Shown: positions 22,620-33,500, numbered from the stretch's first letter. The stretch: 64,000 nucleotides of DNA from Enchytraeus crypticus (GCA_905160935.1 CAJHZI010000447.1:2394001-2458000), one strand, 5' to 3'. Numbers and translations: made by a program. Notes: a model not told the origin generated them from the letters alone.

Positions 22620-23204
22620 CACACCACCACGGCTCCATTTACATATTTTATTAACTTACTTCTCTTAATTCTCACATCCTTATCCCCCCGTCTCTCTATT
22701 CCTTCAATTTATTTCTTAGTACCTTATCCTCAGCTTGTTGCTTCCTAGTTAGATCAGGCACACAATATACCCTCCTGTATTCCTCATACTCCTTCAGATT
22801 TTTGGACTTCCCCAAAATTTCATACTTTGTTTCGACATTTCTCAGGCTAATTCTGATAGGTCTGACATTATCTGCTTTTTCCCCATTCTGTCCAGGTATA
22901 CTACTGCCGTTCTTCCTTTTGATCCAACGAGTTTGACCAGAATGTCCTATATGACCTCTTTGTCGTTATCTCCCTCCTCTATTCCCATTATCATTAGATT
23001 CATCCTACGCCTTTCAATCTCTACCCTTTCAAGTATGTCCTCACTTCTCATTGATTCCTTATTTGCCAAGTCACTACTTTCTGCTAGCTTTCCGCTATTC
23101 TCCACTAACGTTTTCACTTCTCCTATACATGATTCCAAATTCTTTACACTTTGCATTTCCTGCTCTAATTGCTTCTTCGTCTCTCTTTGATCCTCTTCTA
23201 TTCT
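22620..23204 (-). mobile_element. CR1-like LINE ORF1 region
   Basis: Frames on the minus strand give a charged coiled-coil-like stretch (MQSVKNLESCIGEVKTLVEN, IERRRMNLMIMGIEEGDND) and, after frameshifts, NVRPIRISLRNVETKYEILG and EEYRRVYCVPDLTRKQQAED. Coiled coil followed by an RNA-recognition-like region is the usual ORF1 layout for this group. The element stops at the hairpin at 23185-23219. Confidence 0.65.
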
Positions 23205-23219
23205 AGAAGAGGATCAAAG
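23185..23219. repeat. Perfect 16-bp hairpin at the LINE 5' boundary
   Basis: CTTTGATCCTCTTCTA and its inverse TAGAAGAGGATCAAAG are separated by only TTC. The left arm is LINE ORF1 sequence, so the right arm is an inverted copy of the LINE's own 5' end. Confidence 0.8.
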
Positions 23220-23227
23220 AATATATT

Positions 23228-23674
23228 TAACAGAGGCGTAAATTATCAACGGATCAAAGAAAAATTAGTAAATGCCGGTATTATGGCCGTAGTTACTAGT
23301 GAGATAATCAAGTGTTTAAAAATCTACAGTTGCGTAAACTATTGATTAGTCACAATTTGATATTCTGCAAGATTGAATCGATGTGTAAAGTAATGCATAG
23401 CTCTGCGCGCCTGTTTTCGAGCGTTTGAACGGTTGATAGGTTACATCACTGATTAAGAAATAATATTCTGACTTTGTTTACGAAGGAAGCTGATTAGTCG
23501 ATCAGCCTGAAGGACAGCGCTGTGATTGGCTGACCGACATAATTTTGGCGGTTGACCTTGTAGATAATAACCACGCAACATTTTTTGTGAATACCAAAAA
23601 TTCTGAACAATAGTTTAACAAACAACAGAGGCGTAAATTAACAACTGATCAAAGAAAAGTTAGTAAATGCGGGT
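23228..23674. repeat. 52-bp direct repeats 395 bp apart
   Basis: AACAGAGGCGTAAATTATCA...AAATGCCGGTA at 23228-23280 recurs with a few changes at 23623-23674 (CAACAGAGGCGTAAATTAAC...AAATGCGGGTA). The interval has no coding capacity. It may be a two-copy long-period tandem repeat or a small element with terminal direct repeats. Confidence 0.6.
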
Positions 23675-24040
23675 ACTAATAGGCAGGGGCATCATTTCCT
23701 GAAAAACAATATTGTTTATCCAGAAATATATATAATTTCATGTCATATATTCCGGCAATATTCCATCTGGGACTTAGTACTACATGAATAAAAAGTGCTA
23801 CAGAGAATAGAAACTTAAATTCCTTCATATCTGTGAAGGATTGATCTTGCACAGTTGCATTAAAGAAATACCACTTGGTTTAACGTCTCTTTTGTATCGT
23901 AACAAAAATGTCCGGGATGCTTTAGAAATTGGGATACCGAATTAATTACTCCTTGTTTTCCTAGACAGAGTATTTGTATTAAAACTTTGATGATGAATGA
24001 CACTTAACATTCGAAGAAGGAGCAACGAAATTTTGAGCAA

Positions 24041-24309
24041 GAACTAACTAACAACATGCTAACAAACATCTAACTAACAACATGCTAACAAATATCTAAC
24101 TAACAGCATGCTAATAAACATCTAACTAACAACATGCTAACAAATATCTAACTAACAGCATGCTAATAAACATCTAACTAACAACATGCTAACAAACATC
24201 TAACTAACAACATGCTAATAAACATCTAATTAATAACATATTAGCAAAAATCTAACTAGCAACATGCTAACAAACATCTAACTAACGACATGCTAGCAAA
24301 CATCTAACA
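24041..24309. repeat. 26-bp minisatellite, left part
   Basis: About ten copies of a unit like ATCTAACTAACAACATGCTA plus ACAAAC. The array resumes after the L2-like fragment at 24886-24965. Confidence 0.85.
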
Positions 24310-24880
24310 ACATCAATAAATCAATATAAATAAGAATTAAAAGTCCGGTTCCTCGCCATAAGGCAATGTCAGGGACGTATCTTGCAAACTCAACACAAAC
24401 AGGCGCCAAGCACTACACGATGAGTACACTTACTGAGTATACAGAGACCACAAGAGAAGGCGATATCAAAACAGTGCAAATCCAAAATCCAAGGCAAGCG
24501 GGTCAAAATTTCGACCTTGAGATAGGTTTTAGCTTGCCCAGGAAAGTACTACTACAGTTACAAGAGCGATGGTTTTGTGGCCGATAGTTCCTTATTGTCA
24601 GAGCAGAAAACATAAAGGAGCGTCTGCCCATGGCAGATTTAATATTTGGTACAGTGAGAAGGTTTTTACTAGAGGAGCGAAGAATACAAGAGGGTTGATA
24701 GATTGAAAAAAGATCAGATAGATAGGATTTACCATAATTTAAACTTTTGAAGGTCAAGGAAGCTATCTTGAATTTCATTCGTTCAGAGACAAGTACAAGT
24801 CAGTGCAAGTTTTAAGAAGAAAGGAAGTGGGGGATTTACATATTTTACATTCCAGGCATTACATAATGAGTCGTCGAGGC
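24310..24880 (-). mobile_element. L2-like LINE 3' end inside a minisatellite
   Basis: Minus-strand codons 24778-24503 read MKFKIASLTFKSLNYGKSYL, then SDLFSIYQPS and RSSSKNLLTVPNIKSAMGR, the L2/CR1 C-terminus. The 3' UTR includes TACGTCCCTGACATTGCC and a GGAACCGGACTTTTAATTC tail with ATTGAT repeats. Tandem-repeat units lie on both sides. Confidence 0.8.
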
Positions 24881-24885
24881 GACTA

Positions 24886-24965
24886 GTCGAAACATGCTAA
24901 CAAATAAATAACTATCAACATGCCAATAAATATCTAACTAGCCAATAGACATCTAACTTACAACA
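24886..24965. repeat. 26-bp minisatellite, right part
   Basis: AACATGCTAACAAATAAATA, ATCAACATGCCAATAAATAT and ACATCTAACTTACAACATC are diverged units of the array at 24041-24309, now on the other side of the L2-like insertion. Confidence 0.7.
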
Positions 24966-25150
24966 TCGATCCGAGTGTTAGATCAGAAAATGCTAATATT
25001 ACTTCATTCAGAAGAAGCACAAGAATCAAAACAGCCCACCAATGCAGACACTGACAAAGTCAGAAGAGTCATTTTAGAAATTGATACTTTTCGTAACAAA
25101 TGAATCATTTGCATTTGGAGAATGTTTTGCCTTTTCCAACAGGCGAACTG

Positions 25151-25533
25151 TCTCATCAGTGTCTACAATGTCTCATCATTGTCTAAAATGTCTCATCAAT
25201 GTCTACAATGTCTCATCAGTGTCTACAATGTCTCATCAATGTCTACAATGTCTCATCAGTGTCTACAATGTCTCATCATTTTCTACAATGTCTCATCATT
25301 GTCTACAATGTCTCATCATTGTCTACAATGTCTCATCATTGTCGACAATGTCCCATCGTTGTCTACAATGTCTCATCATTTTCTACAATGTCTCATCATT
25401 GTCTACAATGGCTCATCATTTTCTACAATGTCTCATCATTGTCTACAATGGCTCATCAGTGTCCCAAATGTCTCATCATTGTATACAATGTCTCATCCGT
25501 GTCTACAATGTCTCCTCATTGTCTACAATGTCT
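25151..25533. repeat. 20-bp minisatellite
   Basis: About nineteen copies of TCTCATCATTGTCTACAATG, with scattered substitutions but almost no length change. All three plus frames are open because the unit has no stop, so the long Ser/His/Cys-rich translations are artefacts. Confidence 0.95.
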
Positions 25534-25560
25534 GACACACAAATTAGTAAATTTAATAAA

Positions 25561-25622
25561 AGCCGATGTTGACGTCAGATTCATCTCTAGAAAGCGATAT
25601 CACTGACGGCCTAGCTCAAGAT
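25561..25622 (-). mobile_element. SINE-A 3' fragment
   Basis: The plus strand reads GATGTTGACGTCAGATTCAT, AGAAAGCGATATCACTGACG and GCCTAGCTCAAGATT, matching the tail and centre of SINE-A. The tRNA-like head is missing (5' truncation). Confidence 0.6.
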
Positions 25623-25717
25623 TATCTTCTAATAGGCCTATCCTAAATGTGATGAAAATTCAATAGTGAACAGAATGAACGATCTTGAATTATATCGTTA
25701 AAGCGAGAAAGAGCCAC

Positions 25718-25835
<118 letters not shown>

Positions 25836-25911
25836 GCAAAGTGAGATAACAAAGACATGTATATGTCATTTTTAAATTAGAATTTCAACACGAGATGGTA
25901 TCTCAACTCAC

Positions 25912-25960
25912 CCGAAATCATGTATGCAATCTGAAAGCCTGCAAACAATAGACTGTGTGC
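25912..25960 (-). CDS. STRA6-like: STRA6-like receptor, 49-bp exon
   Basis: The acceptor CGTTTATTTACAG opens at 25960 in phase 0 and the donor GTGAGT starts at 25911. The sixteen codons read AHSLLFAGFQIAYMIS, aligned with human STRA6 FCWMSFSAYQTAFICLG, with one G left over to join the exon at 18932. The size, splice sites and phases on both sides agree, which makes this very short exon credible. Confidence 0.8.
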
Positions 25961-26794
25961 CTGTAAATAAACGACAGTTATTCTATAGTATCAGTAATTC
26001 AACTGCCATTTTCTTGCTGCCCACTGAGCTTAACTATGAGAAACATTCACTAATTAATTTGTGTAAATTATAAAGAGCAGAGACATTCGGAAAGGTATTT
26101 AGTTTTGGAGGGATTAGACAAGACGGTTAGCACAAAACCAGGAATAAACCTTGTTTGGAATGGATGAGAGATGAGCCAGTTTCTAAACGGAATTATGACT
26201 ATAAAAGGAAATATATAGTTGTGTGTCGTCAGCGTAGTAGTGATAATTATCATATAAATTATCTGTATTATAAATTATCATATTAGAAGAAAAATACCTT
26301 ATTACAGTCTACGGCTTGGAAAAATTGACCTTCTGTGATGATTTTTCATTGCCTTACTTAATTCCGTGTTAAATAGTATCTTACTACTCGTGGTGTATAG
26401 TCTTTGTCTGACATGTAGTGGCTAGAACATGTTGAAGCAATGAAATGCAAGACTGTGATTCTTGGTTAACCATTGCTACTAATGAGGTATCAGTGGTTAA
26501 TCATATTCTTGCTTAAGCACAATACGTAGAAGCAATATATCCATCCAGCCATTGAAAATCTATTTTTAAATGAAGAGGTTTTCGTCTATATTGCTGAGTA
26601 ATAAAGATGGAATTTAACTTTCAATGGTTGAAAAGTTGACTGGTAGTAATCGTTACCCTTGAATTACTGTTAATAGTAGACAGAAATAGAAACTCCAAGA
26701 AAACGGGTCCACTTAGATCTGTTGAATGGTATAAGCGTTGAAATGATTTCTATTGAATTATGTAATTCTGAGTTATCTCTCTCTCTCCTTAGGG

Positions 26795-27010
26795 TTCTGA
26801 AAAGTGGCAGGTCCAAGACACACATTCATTCTAAGAGTCAGCTTTAATACTCCATAAAAGAGCACTCCATAGATCTACAAGTTTATCCCTTCAGAAAGGG
26901 ATACGCCTTATCAATATCTTATGCTATAATGTAGCCTATGGCTTGAGAAAAATGTGGCTGCTGAGATAGTTTCCTGTGGCCTTCCATAGTACTTGCTGAG
27001 TTACATCTTA
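26795..27010 (-). mobile_element. Repeat D, partial copy
   Basis: The plus strand reads CTGAAAAGTGGCAGGTCCAA, AAAAGAGCACTCCATAGATC, AGCCTATGGCTTGAGAAAAA and GATAGTTTCCTGTGGCCTTC, matching part of the fuller copies at 43.6-44.0 and 57.96-58.3 kb. No coding capacity. Confidence 0.7.
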
Positions 27011-27085
27011 CGACACGTACAGTTAACGGCTGGTCTATTCTACGGTGTCGCAGACACATCGCGGGAAAATTATGAATTGGCTTAC

Positions 27086-27170
27086 CATAAATTGGTGACT
27101 TTTCTGATTTCTCATAGACTCCGGTATAAATAGAGTCTTTTCTCCTCGAAACATTCGTAACATGTCACGT
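27086..27170 (-). CDS. STRA6-like: STRA6-like receptor, 85-bp exon (intracellular loop)
   Basis: The acceptor TTCTGTGATGTAG opens at 27170 and the donor GTAAGC starts at 27085. One base (A) joins AG from the exon at 29534 to make Arg, then RDMLRMFRGEKTLFIPESM and RNQKSHQFM follow. Human STRA6 has RTNLRALHRGAALDLSPLH at this place: Arg, Leu-Arg and Arg-Gly line up. The exon ends in phase 0, matching the next. Confidence 0.8.
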
Positions 27171-27599
27171 CTACATCACAGAACAGGAAATATTGATTAA
27201 TGAAATAAGGAATCACAGAAGAAAACAATCAATCTATCATTTAATCACTCCGGCAATCAGTTATTAGTCGATCGATTAATAAATTATTCAACTGATCAAG
27301 AATTGAATGAGTAATTTAATGTTATCAAATAGTATATCCCACTGTCAAACTATGCACTTCTAATAATACAAGTCTTTTTCAAGTCGATGTGGTTAAGTTT
27401 CAATTATGTAAAATATATTATGATATACATGTAGTTTTTAAATTCTAATTTTTAGAACATAAGAAGAGAACGAAAAAACATAAAGAACTGAACCATTATA
27501 ATAATCATACAATTTATCTACTTCCCTCATTACATGTCTTATTATGAACACGCTTGGCCATAACGTAACTGTAAAGTTAATTTCCTAGTAGGCCGTTGT

Positions 27600-28550
27600 T
27601 TGTAGATGAAGTGAACGCTTTATTTCGATTTATTGCTATTTTGCTTTTATCTGCCTAACTGGTGGTCGTATATGTTGATTTGCTTACTATTATGTGTCAT
27701 GTGAGCATTGATTTTGATTTTGATTTTTATTATTGTGTTTTGTTTTTCTCCTGTTTGAGGATGACGAATAAAGAAGTAGATATATTAATTAATTACTTAG
27801 TTATTCAGTCAAACAATCAATGAAAAACAATTAACTCATTTTAATATCAATGATTCAAATAATCAAGAATCATTTATTACGTAGAAATTATTTAACCAAG
27901 AAATTACAGCCTACGAAGAATGAATGACACGGGACATTAATTAACACAAGAACATTGCAAAAAAAGACATAATCAGATTCGCTCTATGTCATTAAGTTCT
28001 AAAAAGGCTTTTGTGGTTTTGGACACCATTTCAATCAGGGAACATGATTCTTCAATACTAAAATTTATTATGAATTAAATAATGAAATAGTTAAATACTG
28101 ATTAGTGCAAGGGCTAAAATATATGAGAAAAACTTTTATAATCTGATAAAAATAAACTGACGTTGAGACTTAGATATCTTAGGTAAATTATTTCACGTAA
28201 CGGATATGTGAAACACGTTGGAATCACTTATAAAATTACCAAAACAATCAGGTTTGCGGAAGTTAGCTGAGCCCACTTAAAATATTTTAATTGTGTTCAG
28301 GCATATGTGAAAACGGCTTGGAACAGGGATTGTAGACTTTAAAAGTATTTTGGCAGGGTAATGTCTTCAAATCATGATGAAGATGTTAGAATGTTAGTGA
28401 AAAATGAGTGGATTGGAGATATAAGAGATTAATTATGAATCCTTACATTACATGAATTTAAGGGCAAAAATTCAAAGTTCAAAAGAAGTTATTGAAAAGA
28501 GGAATAAAACGGTAAATAAGACACGGCTGTGGCATGTAGCCACTTCTAGT
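27600..28550. other. No gene recognised; probable LINE 3' UTR in part
   Basis: The stretch 27600-27780 ends GAGGATGACGAATAAAGAAG after a T-rich run and may be a LINE 3' UTR. The remainder is AT-rich without identifiable content. Intronic. Confidence 0.35.
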
Positions 28551-28559
28551 TAACATTTA

Positions 28560-28710
28560 CACAGAAGACGATTGAAGCAATTGAAAATACTGAGGAAAGA
28601 ATAAAAATAGGAGATCAACTAATCAATGATGTACGATTTGCAGATGATTCAATTTTGATTGCCGGTTGCGAAGTTGATTTACAGAAAATTGTGGACGGAA
28701 GGAAAAGCAA
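28560..28710 (+). mobile_element. RTE-like reverse transcriptase fragment
   Basis: A plus-strand fragment encodes AIENTEERIKIGDQLINDVR, FADDSILIAG and DLQKIVDG. This includes polymerase motif C (Phe-Ala-Asp-Asp). Flanking codons are lost. Confidence 0.6.
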
Positions 28711-29084
28711 GAAGAGTTGGAATGGTTATGTTCAGATAGGGGATGATGTGCTAAAGAGGGAATTGATGGAAGAATGGAAAAGGGTTAGGTAAACCCGAGA
28801 CTTGGAATGCCGAATGATTCGATAGCTAATAACTTTAACCATTGAAATGTACACAATTGAAATTCTGATTTTTGGATCACATATGAGAATACAGTTTAAG
28901 CTCAACTCCCGATGTCGTAGGAAAATCAACAACATTTAGACTATCATAACCCAATGCGGTTCCATTAATTGACACAGTCGGCTAAATAACAACATAAGTA
29001 CACAAATCAACGAGCATCAAGCAATCTTTAACGGCTGCTTTTAGCGAAAATAATCATGACCTCTACAATAAACTGCCCTTGTCG

Positions 29085-29190
29085 TAAGAGACGACTAAAC
29101 AGGAAACTGAGGAAGGTAAAGGAAACTCAATCAGAAGCCATATTTTCCAAGCTGGAGGCTTCATCACAGATTGCTACATTGTGGACCCAA
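29085..29190 (+). mobile_element. Repeat D fragment
   Basis: CCTTGTCGTAAGAGACGACT, AACTGAGGAAGGTAAAGGAA and GAAGCCATATTTTCCAAGCT match repeat D (see 43.6 and 58.0 kb) in opposite orientation to the copy at 26.8 kb. Confidence 0.6.
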
Positions 29191-29402
29191 TATTTGCTGA
29201 CAGTATGATATATGTAGGATAACGTTTCATACGTTAAAATACTTACGTGTGATTCCAGGCCTAGGCCTATATACAGTGTATAATAGACCTACATAAAAAT
29301 ATGATTAAAAGAATATAATTTTAAAAAATAATGCATAGGCCTATTATATTTTAATATAATAAAAATATGATGATGATGTATAATTGAGCTTTGATCTTAT
29401 CT

Positions 29403-29548
29403 AGAGAGTAGCAAATAAAATGCTGATATTACTTATAGCTTAGCATATAAAAATGCTAATGTTACGTATAGAGTAGCATATATGAATTATGATAATGTTA
29501 TTATAGCGTAGCATATAAATATACTAATATTACCTATAGTGTAGCATG
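29403..29548 (-). repeat. Tandem array of an exon end with its splice donor
   Basis: The minus-strand exon ends ATGCTACACTATAG followed by GTAATATTAG. This junction is repeated about every 33 bp into the intron: ATGCTACGCTATAA, ATGCTACTCTATAC with GTAACA, ATGCTAAGCTATAA with GTAATA, and TTGCTACTCTCTAG. Two downstream units keep a GT at the donor position. Only the first keeps AG before it. Confidence 0.75.
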
Positions 29549-29609
29549 CTGGCCAATATATTGAACAAGAAGAAGAGTACAGATAAGGCGGTGACCACTT
29601 TCCACGATA
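29534..29609 (-). CDS. STRA6-like: STRA6-like receptor, 76-bp transmembrane exon
   Basis: The acceptor TTTGTTCAACACATAG opens at 29609; the donor GTAATA starts at 29533. TA completes Val with the G from the exon at 35338, then SWKVVTALSVLFFLFNILAS and MLHY follow; AG plus the next exon's A makes Arg. Human STRA6 has [20 protein letters not shown] at this site, with the Trp in the same place. A hydrophobic helix fills the exon. Confidence 0.75.
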
Positions 29610-29689
29610 CTATGTGTTGAACAAATACAACAACACAAGTTAACACTATATAGCAATTTTACTCCCCGTTTACACTCGAATGAAAATAT

Positions 29690-30175
29690 CAGAGAAGCAA
29701 CAGAGGAGATCTTAAGAAAGCCACAAAGCTAAAGATTGTGAAAACCTTGGTTTGGACAACGCGATTATATGGATGTGAAACGTGGACACTAAGGAAGGAA
29801 GATATCAGGGAACTTGAGTCATTGGAATTATGAATATGGAGACGAATGGAAAAGATCAGCTGGAACCAAACAGTTACAAATCAAGAAGTCTTTAAGGGAG
29901 TGCGTACAGACAGATAGTTGATAATTGCTATAAGAATTAGAAAGCAGAATTGGATTGGATACATTTTAAGGGGACATAGTTTACTAAAGAATCATCATAG
30001 GAGGTAGAATGGAAGAAAACAAAGCAGAAACAAAAATGGGAATGCTAGATGATTTAAAGATCCACTCGAATATGAACATGAAGAGGAAAACGGAAGACAG
30101 AAAAGTGTGGAGACACAATATACCATGGACCTGCCAGTATGCAGTGCACTAAGAGAGAGAGCAGAGGGTACAAGT
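29690..30175 (+). mobile_element. RTE-like LINE-E C-terminal region
   Basis: Plus-strand codons with stops give KIVKTLVWTTRLYGCETWTL, MEKISWNQTVTNQEVF, IRIRKQNWIGYILRGHSLL and WFKDPLEYEHEEENGRQKSV. The tail is CCATGGACCTGCCAGTATGC, then GCACTAAGAGAGAGAG. It is a decayed copy of the LINE whose tails recur through the window. Confidence 0.75.
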
Positions 30176-30299
30176 TACTCATGCCGATTCATGAGATTTA
30201 AGCAAGAAGAACGGACATCTTCGCAAATCCAAACAAATTTCGAAATTATATTAAGAAATTGCATGGCAATTACAATTTACACATAATTCTAAAAATTAA

Positions 30300-30411
30300 C
30301 ATACATATACATGCACATATATTATTTAGATACCTACATAGCATATATACATGTATATATGCAGTACATACATACATATATACAACTAAATATATATATA
30401 TATATACGCAG

Positions 30412-30450
<39 letters not shown>

Positions 30451-30505
30451 GTATATAGAAAAAAAAATAAATATATATATATATATATTGTATAAAAGTT
30501 GAATG

Positions 30506-30548
<43 letters not shown>

Positions 30549-30557
30549 ATATATACA

Positions 30558-30611
<54 letters not shown>

Positions 30612-30690
30612 AACACATATATATATTATATGTATATATAATATACTGTATATGTATATGCCCTATATAAATAAATATATATAATAACAA
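30300..30690. repeat. TA/CATA-rich simple-sequence tract
   Basis: Interrupted TA and TACA repeats. The Ile/Tyr-rich frames on both strands are low-complexity artefacts. Confidence 0.9.
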
Positions 30691-30749
30691 CAGCCAGAGT
30701 GCTACACTCAGCATCAATGAAAACATCGAGAGATAGAACAGTTCGGTCT

Positions 30750-31690
30750 TCAACTACCTATGAAACTGCTCATAGGAAAGCAAATGCCGATGTGATTCAA
30801 TGAAGATTTCCGAAGATTTGATGAAAGAGAATTCCAGATCTGCGGTGCAGCATGCTTGAAAGAACGATTAGATAGTTTAGAGCGTGAAGGTACGCTACAT
30901 GTACATGTAGGTTTCACAAAAGTAAATAACTTAGAAGACCGAGTAACAACAGCAGGCTGCATCATTTTAATCAATTGAGACATACAAGTTTGTCCAGGAA
31001 TGGTGATAGACTTATAAGTTAACGAAGCTGTTTTGCAAATGATACGCTCTTTAATCTTTAGCCAGTGCAAATACTTTAAAATGGGCGTAACGTGTGAGTA
31101 CTTGGAACTACAAAAATTGCTCGTGCAAAAGAATTGAGAACAAACTGCAATCGATAAATCTCACAGCTAGGGAGATTTAAAAACAGGGAATTGCAGCAGT
31201 CCAACTTGCATTAAAGCTGGTAAAGCTAAAGTTAATGTCAGTTTCCTCACTCGAAAGCGATGTCAGTGAAGGGCTAGCCCAAGATTGGAACCCCGCACAT
31301 ACTGATCCGCGGCAGAGTATCTTATCGACATCGCCACTGGCTCCAGCCGCACAAGAGCTACACCAATTGCAACAGCTGTCTCACGCGACAAATATGGACT
31401 TATTCGAGGAAGATCACGGATAAGGAAGAAACATGCTTGTGAAGTTTTAGTTAATAGTTCATGGAAGGTTAGGTGATTTTCAAGGATTACACTGAGATTT
31501 CTCACAGAAGAAACAGGTGATATTGTAATACCCGAAGATAACGAAAGAGATTTTCGATTCAGCTTCAGATGCTGTTGAGGTGTCCCAACCAACAAGAATT
31601 CAGTCTTTGATGGATAGTGCCAAGAAATTAGCAGACATCCAAGAAGATATAGACTGAAGAGACTGCTGGAGTGTTTCAGCATCAAATGGA
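30750..31690 (-). mobile_element. L2-like LINE, 3' half
   Basis: The minus strand encodes KTEFLLVGTPQQHLKLNRKS, RNLSVILENHLTFHELLTKT and IGVALV. After a SINE-A insertion it resumes as LDCCNSLFLNLP, HWLKIKERIICKTASLTYKS and APQIWNSLSSNLRKSSL. These are the D/E motifs and C-terminus of L2-group polymerases. The 5' continuation is at 33176-33370. Confidence 0.8.
31220..31350 (-). mobile_element. SINE-A nested in the L2-like LINE
   Basis: Minus reading: GGAGCCAGTGGCGATGTCGA, GCGGATCAGTATGTGCGGGG, TTCCAATC (B box with a change), GTCACTGACATCGC reduced to CTTCACTGACATCGCTTTCG, and GAGGAAACTGACATTAACTT ending AGCTTTACCAGCTTTA. It splits the LINE frame between IGVALV and LDCCNSLF. Confidence 0.8.
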
Positions 31691-31699
31691 AGTTAGGGG

Positions 31700-33125
31700 T
31701 TAAACAATTTTAAATTTGTGTGTCACAAGCATATAGTGTGTTTAATACCATTTGGAGAACAATGAATATACCTCAGAGTTGGAAGAGGGGCACAATGGTT
31801 AGGCTGCTCAAAAGGGGAGATCTGAGTAACTGCAATAATTGGAGAGGTGTAACATTGTCATCAATACCTGGCAAAGTCCTTTTTCTGTAATACTTGAGAG
31901 AATAAAAATAGAAATAGAAAAATAATTAAGGGAAAATCTAGCCGGCTTCAGGAGTAGTAGATCGTGTAATGAACAAATTTTTAGTCTACGGCACATTCTA
32001 CAACAGAGTATTGAATTGCAGCAAGATATCTACATAAATTTCATTGATTTCAAGAAGGCGTTTGACAGCATCCATAGAGATACGTTATGGAAAATAATAA
32101 AAAGCTATGGAATTCCTGGGAAATTCACAGATTTGTTTATATTACTATATGAAAACTCGTCGTGCAACATTAGAACACAAACGGGGTTCACTGATTCTTT
32201 CAACATTGTGACAGGAGTTATACAGGGATGTATTTTATCACCATTTTATTTCTTCTAGTGATTGATTTTGTACTGAGAAAAGCTTTGAAGAAAGAGAATG
32301 GGCAATAAAGTGGGGTCATAGGAAATTAACTGACCTTGATTTTGCAGACGATATAGCTTTACTAGCAAACGACAGTCATCAACTGCAAGAAATGACATCA
32401 GCATTAGAAACTGCTGCAAAAGTTGGATTAATAATTAGCTCTGCAAAGACAAAAATCCTCACAACTGCAGAGACAGACATATTCACGATAAGAGTTAACC
32501 AAAGCGAGATTGAAAGGGTAAAAAAGTTCACGTATCTAGGCAGTACAATATCGCAAAATGGATCAAGTGAAAGAGATGTGGAGTGTAGAATCGGTAAAGC
32601 ATATGACGTACTCCAAAAGCTCCAATATATTTGGAAGAGTAATGAAATTGAGGAGGAATTATAGATAAAAATATATTCAACAATTATTCAACCAGTTTTA
32701 ATGTATGCATGTGAAACCTGGGAATATACTAGTAAAATAAAGCACAAATTAAACTGTTTTCAACAAAGATGCCTCAGAAGAATTTTAAATATCCACTATT
32801 GAGACCACATCAAAAATGAAACAGTACTCGAAAGTAGTGGGCAAAGAAAATTAGATGAAATAGTTTCTGAGAGAAGGTTGAGGTTTTTAGGTCATCTACT
32901 GAGAGTGTCTGAGGATAGATATGCAAAGACTGCAGTTAACTAGAAGCCAACTCAAGGAAACAGGAAACGAGGAAGACCTAGAAGTACTTGGCTAAATACG
33001 ATCAACAAGGATTTGAGAGCATTAAACATTTCATGGGAAGACGCTGTAAATATTGCTGGTGATAAAAACGAATGGAGGAATGTTTCGCCCTGTGTTTTGT
33101 ACAGAACTCAAAGAACTTATGATGA
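31700..33125 (+). mobile_element. RTE-like LINE polymerase, decayed, inside the L2-like LINE
   Basis: Plus-strand frames: IPQSWKRGTMVRLLKRGDLS, FIDFKKAFDSIHRDTLWKII (motif A), TGVIQGCILSPF (motif B), LTDLDFADDIALLAND (motif C), VKKFTYLGSTISQNGSSERD, PVLMYACETWEYTSKIKHKL and RRLRFLGHLLRVSEDR. Five or more stops interrupt it. L2-like sequence of the other strand flanks it on both sides, so it inserted into that element. Confidence 0.8.
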
Positions 33126-33175
33126 AGCATAGGCCTAAAATTCATGATCAAGAGAATGAGAAGAGATCAGAGAGC

Positions 33176-33370
33176 TTAAAGGTGTGGTATATAGAGGTTG
33201 AAGAGAACATGACCAAGAACGGAGCATTGAGACACACCATACCTTAAGTGTGAAGGCGAAGAGATGTACTCCATCACGTTCACACCAAAGGAACGATCCT
33301 TCAGATAGGAGGTAAACCAATCAAGAACAATTCCACGAATACCAAACAAGGAAGAAAGACGATCCAGCAT
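33176..33370 (-). mobile_element. L2-like LINE, polymerase motif B segment
   Basis: MLDRLSSLFGIRGIVLDWFT, SYLKDRSFGV and RYGVSQCSVLGHVLFNLY on the minus strand are the thumb-proximal and motif B region of an L2-group polymerase. It precedes the piece at 31690-30750 with about 1.5 kb of foreign LINE between them. Confidence 0.75.
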
Positions 33371-33405
33371 ACACGCACGATAGACTGATACCTGCCAACA
33401 GGTAG

Positions 33406-33409
33406 TACT

Positions 33410-33463
<54 letters not shown>

Positions 33464-33500
33464 GAAAGAAAGAAAGAGAGAGAGAGAGAAAGAGAGAAAT
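33406..33500. repeat. GA microsatellite with LINE-E-type tail
   Basis: A CCTGCCAACAGGTAGTACTC stretch is followed by GAGA and GACAGA repeats, again the LINE-E tail order. Confidence 0.7.

Noticed and set aside
25081..25606. Three overlapping frames of 135-163 codons rich in Ser, His and Cys
   Set aside because: They are the three frames of the 20-bp tandem repeat, not a protein family.
30259..30753. Ile/Tyr-rich frames on both strands
   Set aside because: They come from TA and TACA simple repeats.
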